DNA of 18,455 nucleotides, from assembly GCA_900766745.1 (NCBI GenBank), contig CAAFWR010000066.1, forward strand, positions 1-18,455. The letters are read 5' to 3'. The stretch comes from Methanobacteriaceae archaeon (GTDB taxonomy: Archaea > Methanobacteriota > Methanobacteria > Methanobacteriales > Methanobacteriaceae). The notes under the pieces were generated by a model that ran no database searches, was not told the origin of the DNA, and was given only the letters and a program-made list of their open reading frames with translations. Shown piece after piece: positions 1-8,700 of this stretch (positions are counted from its first letter, which is position 1; each line of letters opens with the position of its first letter). The position numbers and the translations under genes were made by a program.

Positions 1-542
1 GTCTTTTAGACTTATAAGATATTAATTTTTTCTTATAGATAAAATAAAGAATATTAATTTGATTAAACATGATATCAATCGCTTAAAATTTATATAACAA
101 TAAATAAAATCCCCACATTAGAAAAAATAAAGCAATAACACAATAATATACTTCAAACAGTAAACGATTTTAACTAAGAATCTGAATAAAATGATGCTAA
201 TTTAACAAAAAAAACATGCCTATAACCTAAAGGATATACTCAATAGTTGGTAAGATAATTATAGCTATAAATTGTTAAGCTGTTATTTTAATAGAATAAG
301 GTTTTATTTATTTCATTCATATAACATTTATAATTGATTTTGATTATTAGGATATAGCTACAATAACCACAATAGGGAAATTATGGAAAAATAGCCATTG
401 GTTAGAAAATTTTTTAACTGGATATTCCATGAGATTTTTTTATAAATATGGAAAAATATCATTTATTTTTAAGAAAATGAATAAAAACAGCTAATAACTA
501 AATAAAAAAGAAGAAGGTGTTGTTTAAAAATCAAACAACTTT
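1..542. other. AT-rich gap without recognisable genes
   Basis: This stretch lies downstream of ppaC and contains no reading frame of convincing length or composition on either strand, and no tRNA- or rRNA-like sequence. It is far richer in A and T than the neighbouring genes. Visible elements are a perfect 12-bp palindrome TTATAGCTATAA (259-270), a near-palindrome GTTAGAAAATTTTTTAAC (401-418), and a 12-mer TATGGAAAAATA present twice (382-393 and 447-458). The last 40 bases belong to the ppaC terminator. I cannot assign a function to the rest; it may hold the control region of a gene outside the window. Confidence 0.6.
505..542 (-). terminator. 3' hairpin and T-rich tract behind ppaC
   Basis: Arms GTTGTTT (519-525) and AAACAAC (533-539) pair perfectly across a 7-nt loop. 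The hairpin starts 3 nt after the ppaC stop codon on the minus strand. It is followed on that strand by ACC and then TTCTTCTTTTTT. Archaeal polymerase mainly needs the U-rich run, so the call is a likely terminator rather than a proven one. Confidence 0.6.
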
Positions 543-1463
543 TTAAGCAGTTTCAGTCATGATTGGAACTACTTGTTTTTTACGTGACACAACACCTTCA
601 AGTAATGCAGTGTTGTCATCTAATTTAACATTATAAGCTTTTTCAACAAGGTCTGCCTTATCACCAATAGCTATTACCTGTGAATTGCTGTTTACGATGT
701 CTGTGATTAAAAGCATGAATAAGTCAAGATTTTCTTTTTCGATAATATCTTTAATACCTTCTTCTAATTCATCTTTCATCTCTAAAACATCACTGATACT
801 TGCAGTATTTACCTGGTTTACGATTGATTTAACATCTTTAAAATCGATTTGTTTAGCATCTAATGCTAAAATCTCTTGGATTGTAAAGTCAGATAAGTCA
901 GTTCCTGCTTTTAACATTTCAAATCCATAGGTTTCATAGTCTATCTCTGCAATTTCAGCAAGCTCTTCCAATGCTTTTTTATCGTCTTCAGTAGTTGTTG
1001 GTGATTTTAAAAGTAAAGTGTCTGAAATGATTGCAGACAACATTAAAGAAGCAATATCCTTAGTAATTTCAACACCATTCTCTTTGTATAACTTGTATAA
1101 TATTGTCTGAGTACAACCGACAGGTTCAAGTCTGCAGAATAATGGATAGCTAGTGTTAAAAGCAATTTTATGATGATCCACGACTTTTACTATATTGGCA
1201 TTTTCCAGATTTTCTGCAGATTCGCTTTGACTGTTATGATCAACCAAAATAACAGAAGCATCGTCTTCAACACTGTCAATAATTTCTGGAGCTTCTATAT
1301 TAAATTGATTTAAAATAAATTCTGTTTCCTTATTAAGATTTCCTAATCTATAAGCTTTAGCATCAGTATTGCCAAGTGCATGTTCTAAATTCTCCATTAC
1401 TAATGCGGAGGTTATTGTATCGCTGTCAGGACTTTTATGTCCGAAGATATAAGTTTTTGCCAT
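543..1463 (-). CDS. ppaC: Manganese-dependent inorganic pyrophosphatase (family II, DHH superfamily)
   Basis: Hydrolyses pyrophosphate to two phosphates in the cytoplasm and so pulls biosynthetic reactions forward. The 306-residue length fits the family. The N-terminal DHH domain has the metal-binding set: H9, D13 and D15 in GHKSPDSD, D75 in LVDHN, and the DHH signature D96-H97-H98, followed by D148 in SAIISDTLL. The C-terminal DHHA2 domain ends with the substrate-binding SRKKQ motif (293-297). These residues are seen directly; their roles come from studied bacterial family II enzymes. The ATG start has GAGGGAT a few bases upstream. A perfect 16-bp palindrome TATAATAATTATTATA (1482-1497) lies just upstream. 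The transporter gene ends only 57 bp upstream with no U-tract, so co-transcription is possible. Confidence 0.95.
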   Translation of the reverse strand: MAKTYIFGHKSPDSDTITSALVMENLEHALGNTDAKAYRLGNLNKETEFILNQFNIEAPEIIDSVEDDASVILVDHNSQSESAENLENANIVKVVDHHKIAFNTSYPLFCRLEPVGCTQTILYKLYKENGVEITKDIASLMLSAIISDTLLLKSPTTTEDDKKALEELAEIAEIDYETYGFEMLKAGTDLSDFTIQEILALDAKQIDFKDVKSIVNQVNTASISDVLEMKDELEEGIKDIIEKENLDLFMLLITDIVNSNSQVIAIGDKADLVEKAYNVKLDDNTALLEGVVSRKKQVVPIMTETA

Positions 1464-1481
1464 TTTTATCCCTCAAAATTT

Positions 1482-1497
1482 TATAATAATTATTATA
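1482..1497. promoter_or_regulatory. Perfect 16-bp palindrome upstream of ppaC
   Basis: TATAATAATTATTATA reads the same on both strands and sits 18 to 34 nt upstream of the ppaC ATG. It is TATA-like and at a position compatible with a core promoter giving a very short leader, or with an operator. In DNA this AT-rich, short palindromes of A and T arise often, so the functional call is weak. Confidence 0.35.
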
Positions 1498-1520
1498 GCC
1501 ATTTCCATTAATTAATTTTT

Positions 1521-2186
1521 TTAAGCTGTTACTTCATTTTTACCTTTTTTAGCCCATTTAACAATACGCATTGTAATAGGTTGAGCTACAAATGTCCATA
1601 TGAACATTATTACAAAATGTACGATAATCATAATAGCTATATTGTACCAGTCTACAGTAAATGCAAATGCAAGTGAAATAAATATTGTGTTGTCTAAAAT
1701 CTCACCAACTGCAATAGCTATAATGGATTTGTATCCTGCATCGCCAGTAGCTGACCTGTTTTTGATTATAGTGGTCAATTTTGCATTAACAAAGTTACCA
1801 ACAAGGTAAGATGTAAATGAAGCTATTAACATTCTTGGTGTCTGTGAGAAGATATATGCATAGCTGCTCTGGCCTTCCCAGAATGGTGCTGCCGGAAGAA
1901 GTATTGCGATGGTAGACACTAGAACAAAGAGCAGGTTACATAAAACACCAAATATAATTGTTTTTTGAGCAGACCTCTCTCCGTAGACATCTGCAATTAC
2001 TGATGTAAGAATAAATACTACAGGATAGATTATTACTCCTGCAGGAACAGTTAAACCCCAGAATCCAAGATTCAAAATTTTAATGGTTACGATATTTGTA
2101 GTTACAAACGCTACACAAAAAATAGTTATAAGAATAATCTTTTTCTCTATGTAATCCAAGTTTAGATTTATATAAATTCCTCCCAT
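1521..2186 (-). CDS. Queuosine-precursor-type transporter (YhhQ / VUT family, formerly DUF165)
   Basis: Polytopic membrane protein of 221 residues with about six hydrophobic segments (roughly 16-36, 45-66, 75-98, 118-133, 150-170 and 182-205). The family hallmark ADVYGE lies after the second segment, and SFTSYLVGNFVNAKL is also typical. Bacterial homologues import 7-deazapurines such as preQ0 and preQ1. In an archaeon the likely use is preQ0 for archaeosine in tRNA, which is inference. The start is uncertain. The first ATG is at 2186, but GGGAGG, a good Shine-Dalgarno sequence, lies inside codons 1-3, and a TATA-like stretch around 2215-2230 would place transcription start close to the ATG. 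Translation may be from a nearly leaderless mRNA, or begin a few codons later. Confidence 0.85.
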   Translation of the reverse strand: MGGIYINLNLDYIEKKIILITIFCVAFVTTNIVTIKILNLGFWGLTVPAGVIIYPVVFILTSVIADVYGERSAQKTIIFGVLCNLLFVLVSTIAILLPAAPFWEGQSSYAYIFSQTPRMLIASFTSYLVGNFVNAKLTTIIKNRSATGDAGYKSIIAIAVGEILDNTIFISLAFAFTVDWYNIAIMIIVHFVIMFIWTFVAQPITMRIVKWAKKGKNEVTA

Positions 2187-2335
2187 TTCAAAATATGTAT
2201 ATATTTTTGCTTATTTTAATATATAATATTAAAGTAAGGGATTTTAAGTTTTCTGAGCCTTGTTTTGAAAATATGTCGTGCAAAATAAATAAATATTAAA
2301 CTGCTGAAATTATCTTTAAAGCAATAAAACATGAG
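2187..2335. promoter_or_regulatory. Divergent promoter region between transporter and radical SAM gene
   Basis: This 149-bp gap serves both directions. On the minus strand AATATTATATATTAAAA (about 2214-2230) is a good TATA candidate for the transporter. On the plus strand AAAATAAATAAATATTAAA (about 2282-2300) is a weaker candidate about 30-45 bp before the radical SAM start. Neither gene has a Shine-Dalgarno site ahead of its ATG, which fits very short or absent leaders. Confidence 0.45.
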
Positions 2336-3202
2336 ATGATTAAGGTGAGATATAAGAAAAGTTCTAAAAACAATAAGATCCGTTGTGAAATTTGCGCTAA
2401 TTACTGTAAAATCAGTGATGGAAAATTTGGAATTTGTAAACAGTTTAAAAATGTAGGTGGAGATATGGTTGATATCGGATATGGCATCATATCAGCTGTT
2501 AATGTTGATCCTATTGAAAAAAAGCCACTAGCTAGATTTTTACCAGGCACTATGACATACTCCTTAGGAGGATTTGGTTGTAATATGGGATGTCTGCATT
2601 GTCAGAACTACAGTATTTCACAGGAATTTGATGAATTTTCACCATCCATCAAAATGCTTCCAGAAACGATTGTGGAAAATGCAATCAACTATAACTGCAA
2701 ATCAATAGCTTGGACATATAATGAACCTACTATACATCTGCCTTTTAACAAAAAAGTTTCACTGCTTGGCCGTGAGAAAAATCTTAAGATTGTCTATGTA
2801 AGTAACGGATATATGTCAGATCAGTCAATTGAAGAGATTTTAACATTTGTAGATGCATTCAATATAGATTTAAAGGGAATGAGTCAGGATTTCTATAAAA
2901 AAATATGCAAAGCAGATCTGGACGTGGTTTTAAGCAATATTGAAAAAATCTACAATGGAGGAAAACATATTGAGATAACAAATCTCCTGATTAATGGAGA
3001 GAATGATTCAACTGAAGAAATAACTAGCTTAGTAAGATTTATTGCTGATAACTTATCTACAGAAGTACCTATTCATTTTTCAAGAGCATTTCCATATTAC
3101 AAAATGGACAATATAGAACCAACAGAAAAAGATACTCTTTTTAAAGCAAAAGAAATAGCTGAAGATTTTGGAATGAAATACGTTTATCTAGGAAATATTT
3201 AA
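2336..3202 (+). CDS. amrS: Radical SAM protein of the AmmeMemoRadiSam type (AmrS-like, PflA-related)
   Basis: Radical SAM protein of 288 residues. The 4Fe-4S site is C82-x3-C86-x2-C89 in FGCNMGCLHCQN. Before it is a Cys-rich segment (C17, C20, C24, C34) followed by DPIEKKPLARFLPG, a signature I associate with the AmmeMemoRadiSam radical SAM protein. Annotations often call such genes pyruvate formate-lyase activating enzyme. The family is conserved in archaea next to AMMECR1 and Memo proteins, and its substrate is unknown to me. Neither partner is in this window. The protein stops at YVYLGNI, where relatives usually continue into a short Cys-containing tail, so this copy looks C-terminally short. 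An ATG 5 bp upstream is out of frame and closes at once. It converges on nrdD and shares a bidirectional hairpin. Confidence 0.8.
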   Translation: MIKVRYKKSSKNNKIRCEICANYCKISDGKFGICKQFKNVGGDMVDIGYGIISAVNVDPIEKKPLARFLPGTMTYSLGGFGCNMGCLHCQNYSISQEFDEFSPSIKMLPETIVENAINYNCKSIAWTYNEPTIHLPFNKKVSLLGREKNLKIVYVSNGYMSDQSIEEILTFVDAFNIDLKGMSQDFYKKICKADLDVVLSNIEKIYNGGKHIEITNLLINGENDSTEEITSLVRFIADNLSTEVPIHFSRAFPYYKMDNIEPTEKDTLFKAKEIAEDFGMKYVYLGNI

Positions 3203-3204
3203 AA

Positions 3205-3246
3205 AAATAGTGTTTTTGATGGGATTTATTGTTCCCATCTTTTTCT
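3205..3246. terminator. Bidirectional hairpin terminator between amrS-like gene and nrdD
   Basis: GATGGGA (3218-3224) and TCCCATC (3233-3239) form a perfect 7-bp stem. On the plus strand TTTTT follows directly (3240-3244), ending the radical SAM transcript. On the minus strand the hairpin spans the last codons and TAA stop of nrdD and is followed by CAAAAACACTATTTTTTT. One element therefore fits both convergent genes. Confidence 0.7.
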
Positions 3247-5541
3247 GTCAAGTAATTCTTGACGTTTTCCAGGATTCCATCCTCCTGAAGATGATTTTGC
3301 ACGACCTACTTGTTGTACGTAACCTGTAATACGGTCATACCATTCCACATCATCTTTTTCACCACATGAAGGACATACATTGTTTAATCCTTTCATTAAG
3401 GTTTTACATTTAAGACAGAAACTCATAGCTGAACTGTAAGCCCAGAAACCGATATCGGAATTACGAGCTATTTTATTGGTTAAGCTCATTAATGAATCAG
3501 GATCAGCATATGATTCTCCCATAAATGCATGGAAGATGTGTCCACCTGGAGTTAAGCTGTGGTATTGTTCTTCGATTTTTATTTTGTCAATTAATGAGAC
3601 ACCAGTGTCTACCGGCACATGTGAAGAGTTGGTGTAGTAATTAGCATTTCCATCACCTTGTACAATAACTTTGTCTCCGAATTTCTCTTTATCTAAGGTT
3701 GCGAATCTGTAAGCAGTAGATTCTGCAGGTGTTTGGAGAACAGACCAGCGTAAACCAGTTTCTTCTTTTAATGCTTCTGCTCTTTGGTTAATGTATTCGA
3801 GACATTTGACACCGAATTTGTTTGCATCAGGATCATCGATTCCTGCACCGAATAATGCTAATAACATTTCATTAAGTCCGACAAAACCGAAGGATAATGT
3901 TGAGTTTCTGATTCTGTAGTAGGTGTCGTCTTCCACTTTTTGGTTAAGGAACGGTAAAATTCCATAGTTTTCAAAGCAGTTAAGACCTTGTTGTCTACGC
4001 ATCATTAATGTTTCAACAGCTAAGTCCATGTATTCGTCGAGATATTCGAATACTTGGTCTTCGTCTTTTGATTGGTAACCAATTCTTGGGAAGTTTAATG
4101 TTACGTATGCAAGGTTACCTGTACGGAGACAGTCTTCATCCCAGTCCCCAGTCCAAGTATCTTGAAGACAGGTCCTACATCCCATATAGTTAGCCATTTC
4201 ATTTCTGTAATCTGGCAACATGTTTACAAAGTAAGATGAACCGTATTTTGCAGACAATTCATGAACTAAACGTAAATCTTCATCATAATCCCCTTTAAGT
4301 GTTTCTTTACGTAAGGTGTAAATAGTGTTAGGGAATAAGTGTGGTTTTCCTTCTTGATCTCCAGCAAGTAATGTTTCGGTAAATGCTTTTTGGATAAGAC
4401 ATGTTTCATCTTCAAAGTCACCGTAAGTTCCGACAACTTCTCCTTTTGGACCGTATGCAGTTACGTCTTCGAGGAATTTTGGAACACCGAATTCTAATGC
4501 CATACTTGTAAATGGAACTTGGGAACCTCTAGCAGCGTAAGCCATGTTCAAATTATAAACGAGCATTTGGATACATTGTTTGATTTCATCATATGAACGG
4601 CCAGTTGCAAAAGGAGCTACAAATACGTTCCATAAACTCATACCTTGACCACCACTCATGTTTTGTTGAGCAGCTAACATTACTTCACCAGTATGGTTCA
4701 TTAATGTTTCCATGTGACTTGGAGCACCTGCAACTGAAGTGTGATCTCCAGTTCCATCTACTTTAAGTCCGTATTTGATAAAAGTACGTATATCATGTTG
4801 CATACAGTTTAATGGTCTTCCTGCGAAGAATTCAAGATCGTGAATATGAATATCTCCTGACATATGTGCATCTGCAAGATGTGATGGAAGTATTTTTAAA
4901 AGAGCGTATTGTTTTAATGCTTCATCAGCTACGTATTTATGGATACTTTCAGGATTGTGAATCATGTTTGCATTACTGCGGTCACCGTTTTCAATAAGAG
5001 ATGTGATGTTGTATACAGGAATTCCAAGACGGGTGTACTGTTTTCTTAAATCTTCAAAACCATATTCTAAAAGTTTTGCGTTTACTATTTCTCTTATAAT
5101 AGGTGCGGTTAAGTAATCAACATTTAATTTTTTAAGTTCTTTCCATACATCAGAAGCTATTTCAAATGCTGTTTCCTGTGAAGCACCAGTTTCTTCAATT
5201 AAGGTATTTGCAATCTTTGACATGTCAAATGGTTCGATGGTGTCTCTTGAGGTACGTACTTTAAGTTGAGCATTAGCTAAATATTTATTAGCTATTTCGC
5301 TATCAATATCCTCCAATGTTTCATATACGATTTTTTTCATTTCTTTTGTTGTAATTCCGTCATATATTTGACTTACAACTTCTGCAATTACCCTGTCAGA
5401 TTCAAAGAAAGGCACTTCTACTAAAATTAATGATTTTACCAATTTTTCGTAACTGAATCTTTCTTTTATACCGCTATTTTTTATTACATTTATGTCTACG
5501 TTATTATTTAACATAGCTGCAACATCAGAACTCTTATCCAT
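3226..5541 (-). CDS. nrdD: Anaerobic (class III) ribonucleoside-triphosphate reductase, glycyl-radical enzyme
   Basis: Reduces ribonucleotides to deoxyribonucleotides for DNA synthesis without oxygen. At 771 residues it begins with two ATP-cone-like regulatory segments (about 18-90 and 98-170), which in the family bind dATP or ATP and set activity. The catalytic core has DIHIHDLEFFAGRPLNCMQHD, with the probable thiyl-radical cysteine at C246. The C-terminus has a four-cysteine zinc site (C709, C712, C723, C726) followed by RITGY, whose glycine G740 aligns with the radical glycine of E. coli NrdD. The tail GGWNPGKRQEL is also typical. The ATG has a weak GTGGA ahead. No activase (nrdG) lies in the window; the convergent radical SAM gene looks AmrS-like rather than NrdG, so its proximity is not good evidence of partnership. 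Confidence 0.95.
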   Translation of the reverse strand: MDKSSDVAAMLNNNVDINVIKNSGIKERFSYEKLVKSLILVEVPFFESDRVIAEVVSQIYDGITTKEMKKIVYETLEDIDSEIANKYLANAQLKVRTSRDTIEPFDMSKIANTLIEETGASQETAFEIASDVWKELKKLNVDYLTAPIIREIVNAKLLEYGFEDLRKQYTRLGIPVYNITSLIENGDRSNANMIHNPESIHKYVADEALKQYALLKILPSHLADAHMSGDIHIHDLEFFAGRPLNCMQHDIRTFIKYGLKVDGTGDHTSVAGAPSHMETLMNHTGEVMLAAQQNMSGGQGMSLWNVFVAPFATGRSYDEIKQCIQMLVYNLNMAYAARGSQVPFTSMALEFGVPKFLEDVTAYGPKGEVVGTYGDFEDETCLIQKAFTETLLAGDQEGKPHLFPNTIYTLRKETLKGDYDEDLRLVHELSAKYGSSYFVNMLPDYRNEMANYMGCRTCLQDTWTGDWDEDCLRTGNLAYVTLNFPRIGYQSKDEDQVFEYLDEYMDLAVETLMMRRQQGLNCFENYGILPFLNQKVEDDTYYRIRNSTLSFGFVGLNEMLLALFGAGIDDPDANKFGVKCLEYINQRAEALKEETGLRWSVLQTPAESTAYRFATLDKEKFGDKVIVQGDGNANYYTNSSHVPVDTGVSLIDKIKIEEQYHSLTPGGHIFHAFMGESYADPDSLMSLTNKIARNSDIGFWAYSSAMSFCLKCKTLMKGLNNVCPSCGEKDDVEWYDRITGYVQQVGRAKSSSGGWNPGKRQELLDRKRWEQ

Positions 5542-5570
5542 ATAAATTCCACACTATTTTTTTATAATAT

Positions 5571-5595
5571 AATAAGATGATAAAATCATCTTATT
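5571..5595 (-). promoter_or_regulatory. Perfect 11-bp hairpin in the presumed nrdD leader
   Basis: AATAAGATGAT (5571-5581) and ATCATCTTATT (5585-5595) pair perfectly around AAA. If transcription starts near 5600, as the TATTTATATA box at 5623-5632 suggests, this hairpin lies in the nrdD 5' leader about 30 nt before the ATG. If instead the weaker TATA-like stretch at 5560-5575 is used, the repeat overlaps the core promoter and would act as an operator. Confidence 0.5.
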
Positions 5596-5622
5596 GCTAT
5601 TTACTAATTCTATTTTTTGTTG

Positions 5623-5650
5623 TATATAAATAGTTCGCTTCGATGCGAAC
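5623..5650 (-). promoter_or_regulatory. nrdD TATA box with adjoining inverted repeat
   Basis: On the minus strand TATTTATATA (5623-5632) is close to the archaeal TATA consensus and predicts a start near 5600. Directly upstream, over the expected BRE, is GTTCGC-ATCGAA-GCGAAC (5633-5650), a perfect 6-bp inverted repeat and unusually GC-rich for this genome. A further palindrome ATGTTTGAAACAT follows at 5652-5664. The placement suggests a regulator site for nrdD; the regulator is unknown. Confidence 0.5.
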
Positions 5651-5734
5651 AATGTTTGAAACATCCAAAAAAAGTCTAAATTATAATATGATTTTTGGCA
5701 TAATTAAAGTTAATCGAAAAGGTATAAATAATGA

Positions 5735-5780
5735 AAAAAATAGTAAAAATAGCCCATTAGAAAAATATGTCCAATGAGCT
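5735..5780 (-). terminator. Stop-codon-spanning hairpin terminator of the polD large subunit gene
   Basis: On the minus strand AGCTCATT (5773-5780) pairs with AATGGGCT (5751-5758) over 8 bp with one G-U wobble. The second arm contains part of the TAA stop codon (5757-5759). It is followed by ATTTTTACTATTTTTTT, a strong U-rich run. Confidence 0.65.
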
Positions 5781-8700
5781 TTGTTTTGATTTATCACTTT
5801 CAAACAAAGAGTTAATTCCAAATTCTTGAATTTCTAACCTTTGTTTTAAATAATGAGAAACAGGATATCTGTTTACCAAATCTTGTGAGATTTCCAAGTA
5901 CTTTTTAACAGACCCTTTTGACACACTAAGTATTAAATTTCCACCGCATTTGCACTTTCCTGTAAGAGGCATCCGTCTGTACTTTGCACCACATTTTGTA
6001 CACCTTACTTTCTGCTTTGAAAATGCCCTGGAGTTACCCATAATATCTGGTAAAAAGTGAGAGGATAAAACCTTTTCAACAACACCTCTTTGATCAACAG
6101 CACGGATATTTTCAGCTAGTGAAATTTGAGCTTCGACCTTTTCTTTCATTGAAGGCAATCTTTTATATAAACAGACTGTAGGTCCGGCATGAATACTGGA
6201 AGTATGGTGTGAAAACATTAATCCCTCATATTGTTTTGGAGTACCTAAATGCATCTCAACATTATCTATCAAATCTAAAACCTCAGAAGGCTTTAAAGGA
6301 TCTTTGGTTTTTTCATAAAACTCAACAGGGAATCTCTCAAAAATATCTAAATTATGGGATTCGTCATCGATTTCCTCAGGATCAATTCTTGAAGATAAAA
6401 CTAAAGGTGCATCCATACTTCCACCTCTTGTACTTGGCAAGTATGTTTTTGAAAAATTTATTAAAGCATCTAAAAGAAGCATAACTGCATCTTCATCACT
6501 ATCACAGTTTCTACGTTTAGCAGAATGGAAATAAGGATGAGCATAACATGCCAGTGCTTTTGTAAAACCGACAATTCTTCCAAGAACTCCTGCAGATGTA
6601 TGGGGAGCGAGACCAGCTATTAGATGACCTATTAAATCAGATTTTGATTCGACATTATAAAATGTGTCCATTCCATAATATTTTTCAAGCTCATCATCAA
6701 TGAAATGAGCAACACGAACAAGATAGTCAGCACAGTTATCTGAAATTACGACATCCTGCACTTTCAGTTCTATAATCTGTTCATCACTTTCAATTGGCTG
6801 TCCATAACAGTCATGTTCATAACCCATTTCAAGTAGTTTTTCAACTGTAACGCCAATTTCCTTAGGGATGAAATGTGTAAGAGGCAAATCTGTTGAATCA
6901 TGACGTATAGTAGCATCTTTAAATGTAAATACATCATTTTTAGCCCTTAAAATTCCTTTTTCTAAAGGTTCTGGAAGTTTTGATTCAGAAATCATTCCAA
7001 TAACCCCTTTAACTTCATCTACTTTTCGAACACCAACATTATCAGATGCTTTTTTGAGCATTCCAGATAGATTAATATTTTTCTCACCAGATTTTCCAAT
7101 AGTAGTTGGAGCACCGCAATGAGGACAGATTGAATTAAATGAACCTAACTTACATTTAGTACAAATACGTCTAGCCAAATCTATTCTAATATTTCCTTTT
7201 TTACTAGCTTCTGCAACTAACCTTCTACTTCCACCATAATTTCCAATAGGGAATAAACTGTGAGGAGCAGGTTTCATCAATCTTTCTTTGGATTTTTCAG
7301 GCCTTCCAACACGAGTTCCAATATAAACCGGAGCTTTATTCTTGATTTCAATATCCAAAATATTATTTAAAGATTCTAAAGTAGAATCTCCCTCATCTAA
7401 TTTAGCTACCAAGGTATTTATTAAAGCATAAGCGTCATCTGGTTCAATAACTATTTTTTCACCATCGATAATATGTGGAACTCCAATAATCTCCAGAACT
7501 CTTTTTCTATAGTCCAATGGTAGTTCTAAACCTTTTTCATCATCATATTTATCCTTATTTTCAAGTATCAATTCTATAAGTGAATTCAAATCAGCTATTG
7601 TAACATCATTGTAGCAGTAAGTGTAAAGGGGATGTAATGGAACGTCATATTTCTTAGATATTTCAAATGCTTCTTTTGAGCTTAAATCTCCTTTTTCAAG
7701 TCTTTCTAATTCAAGCTCATCTCCAACTCCCTTTTCAATCAAAATGTTGGTCCACCATTCCTCACACCATCCAGACTCAAGTAATGGCTGATTGTTTCTT
7801 AAAAATTCCCCGAATGCAACTAACATGTCTCCTAAAAAGAGGATTTCCCTAATTTGATTTTTATATTCCTTAGCTTTCTCTATAGTGTCGACTTTAACCA
7901 CATTACCGTTTTTAAGTTTTACAATAGGTCCTTCAATTGAATCCACTGGAACTACACAGTTTCCTTTTCCAGGATGTTCAATTTTAAGCTGTGTTCCAAC
8001 AGCCAAAAAATCAAGAAGAGTCATAGTAGCTGGATGAACTCCCATAGCTGCCAATCCAGTATTTCTAGACCTTCCATATCTCAAACGAAAAGCGCCTTTC
8101 TCAGAGGGATATCCGAGAACAGGCCTTCCGCCAATGATATCCTGAATATATTTAGGTTCAGTTACAATGTCTACTTTATCTTTCTCGCTATCCTCTTCCT
8201 TTTTATCATCTTTAGGTTTTGAGTACTCAGCAAGCCAATCCCATTTACTAAGGCCTAGCTTTTTAGAGATTTTTAAAATCTTTTTAGACTTTTGAACAAC
8301 ACCTTCAATCATCGCAAGAAGAGCTCCTCCACGGATGTTGTTTGTTTCTACCCTTTCCAGATCCCTATGTGAAACTTCTACAGCGTCTGTCTGCTCTCCA
8401 GTAACTTCTACAGGAATGTGTGTTGCAGCAAACCTTACCTCTTCAGGTGTCGGTGAATACTGAAGATTTGTAACTTCAGACTCATAGAGTTCCACTTCTT
8501 CCACATATCTTTCGATCTCATCATCTATCGGTTTAAAGTCATCAATGCCAATTGCTTCTTTGATTTTATCTCCAAGAAGAACTGCAAGAGCTGCTGCTGT
8601 ACCTCCAGCACTTCTAATCGGTCCTGCAAAGTATACTGCAATGTATTTTGTTTTGTCAAAGTTTTCCTTAATTTTTACTTGTGAAATACCTTCTAAAGGA

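Noticed and set aside
200..300. Possible tRNA or small structured RNA in the first gap
   Set aside because: No cloverleaf, no GGTTCGA-type T-loop and no GC-rich stems. Only short AT palindromes are present, which arise easily in such DNA.
2336..3202. Radical SAM gene as the NrdD activase (NrdG) because of its position
   Set aside because: It is convergent with nrdD, is longer than usual NrdG proteins, and carries the DPIEKKPLARFLPG signature of the AmmeMemoRadiSam type.
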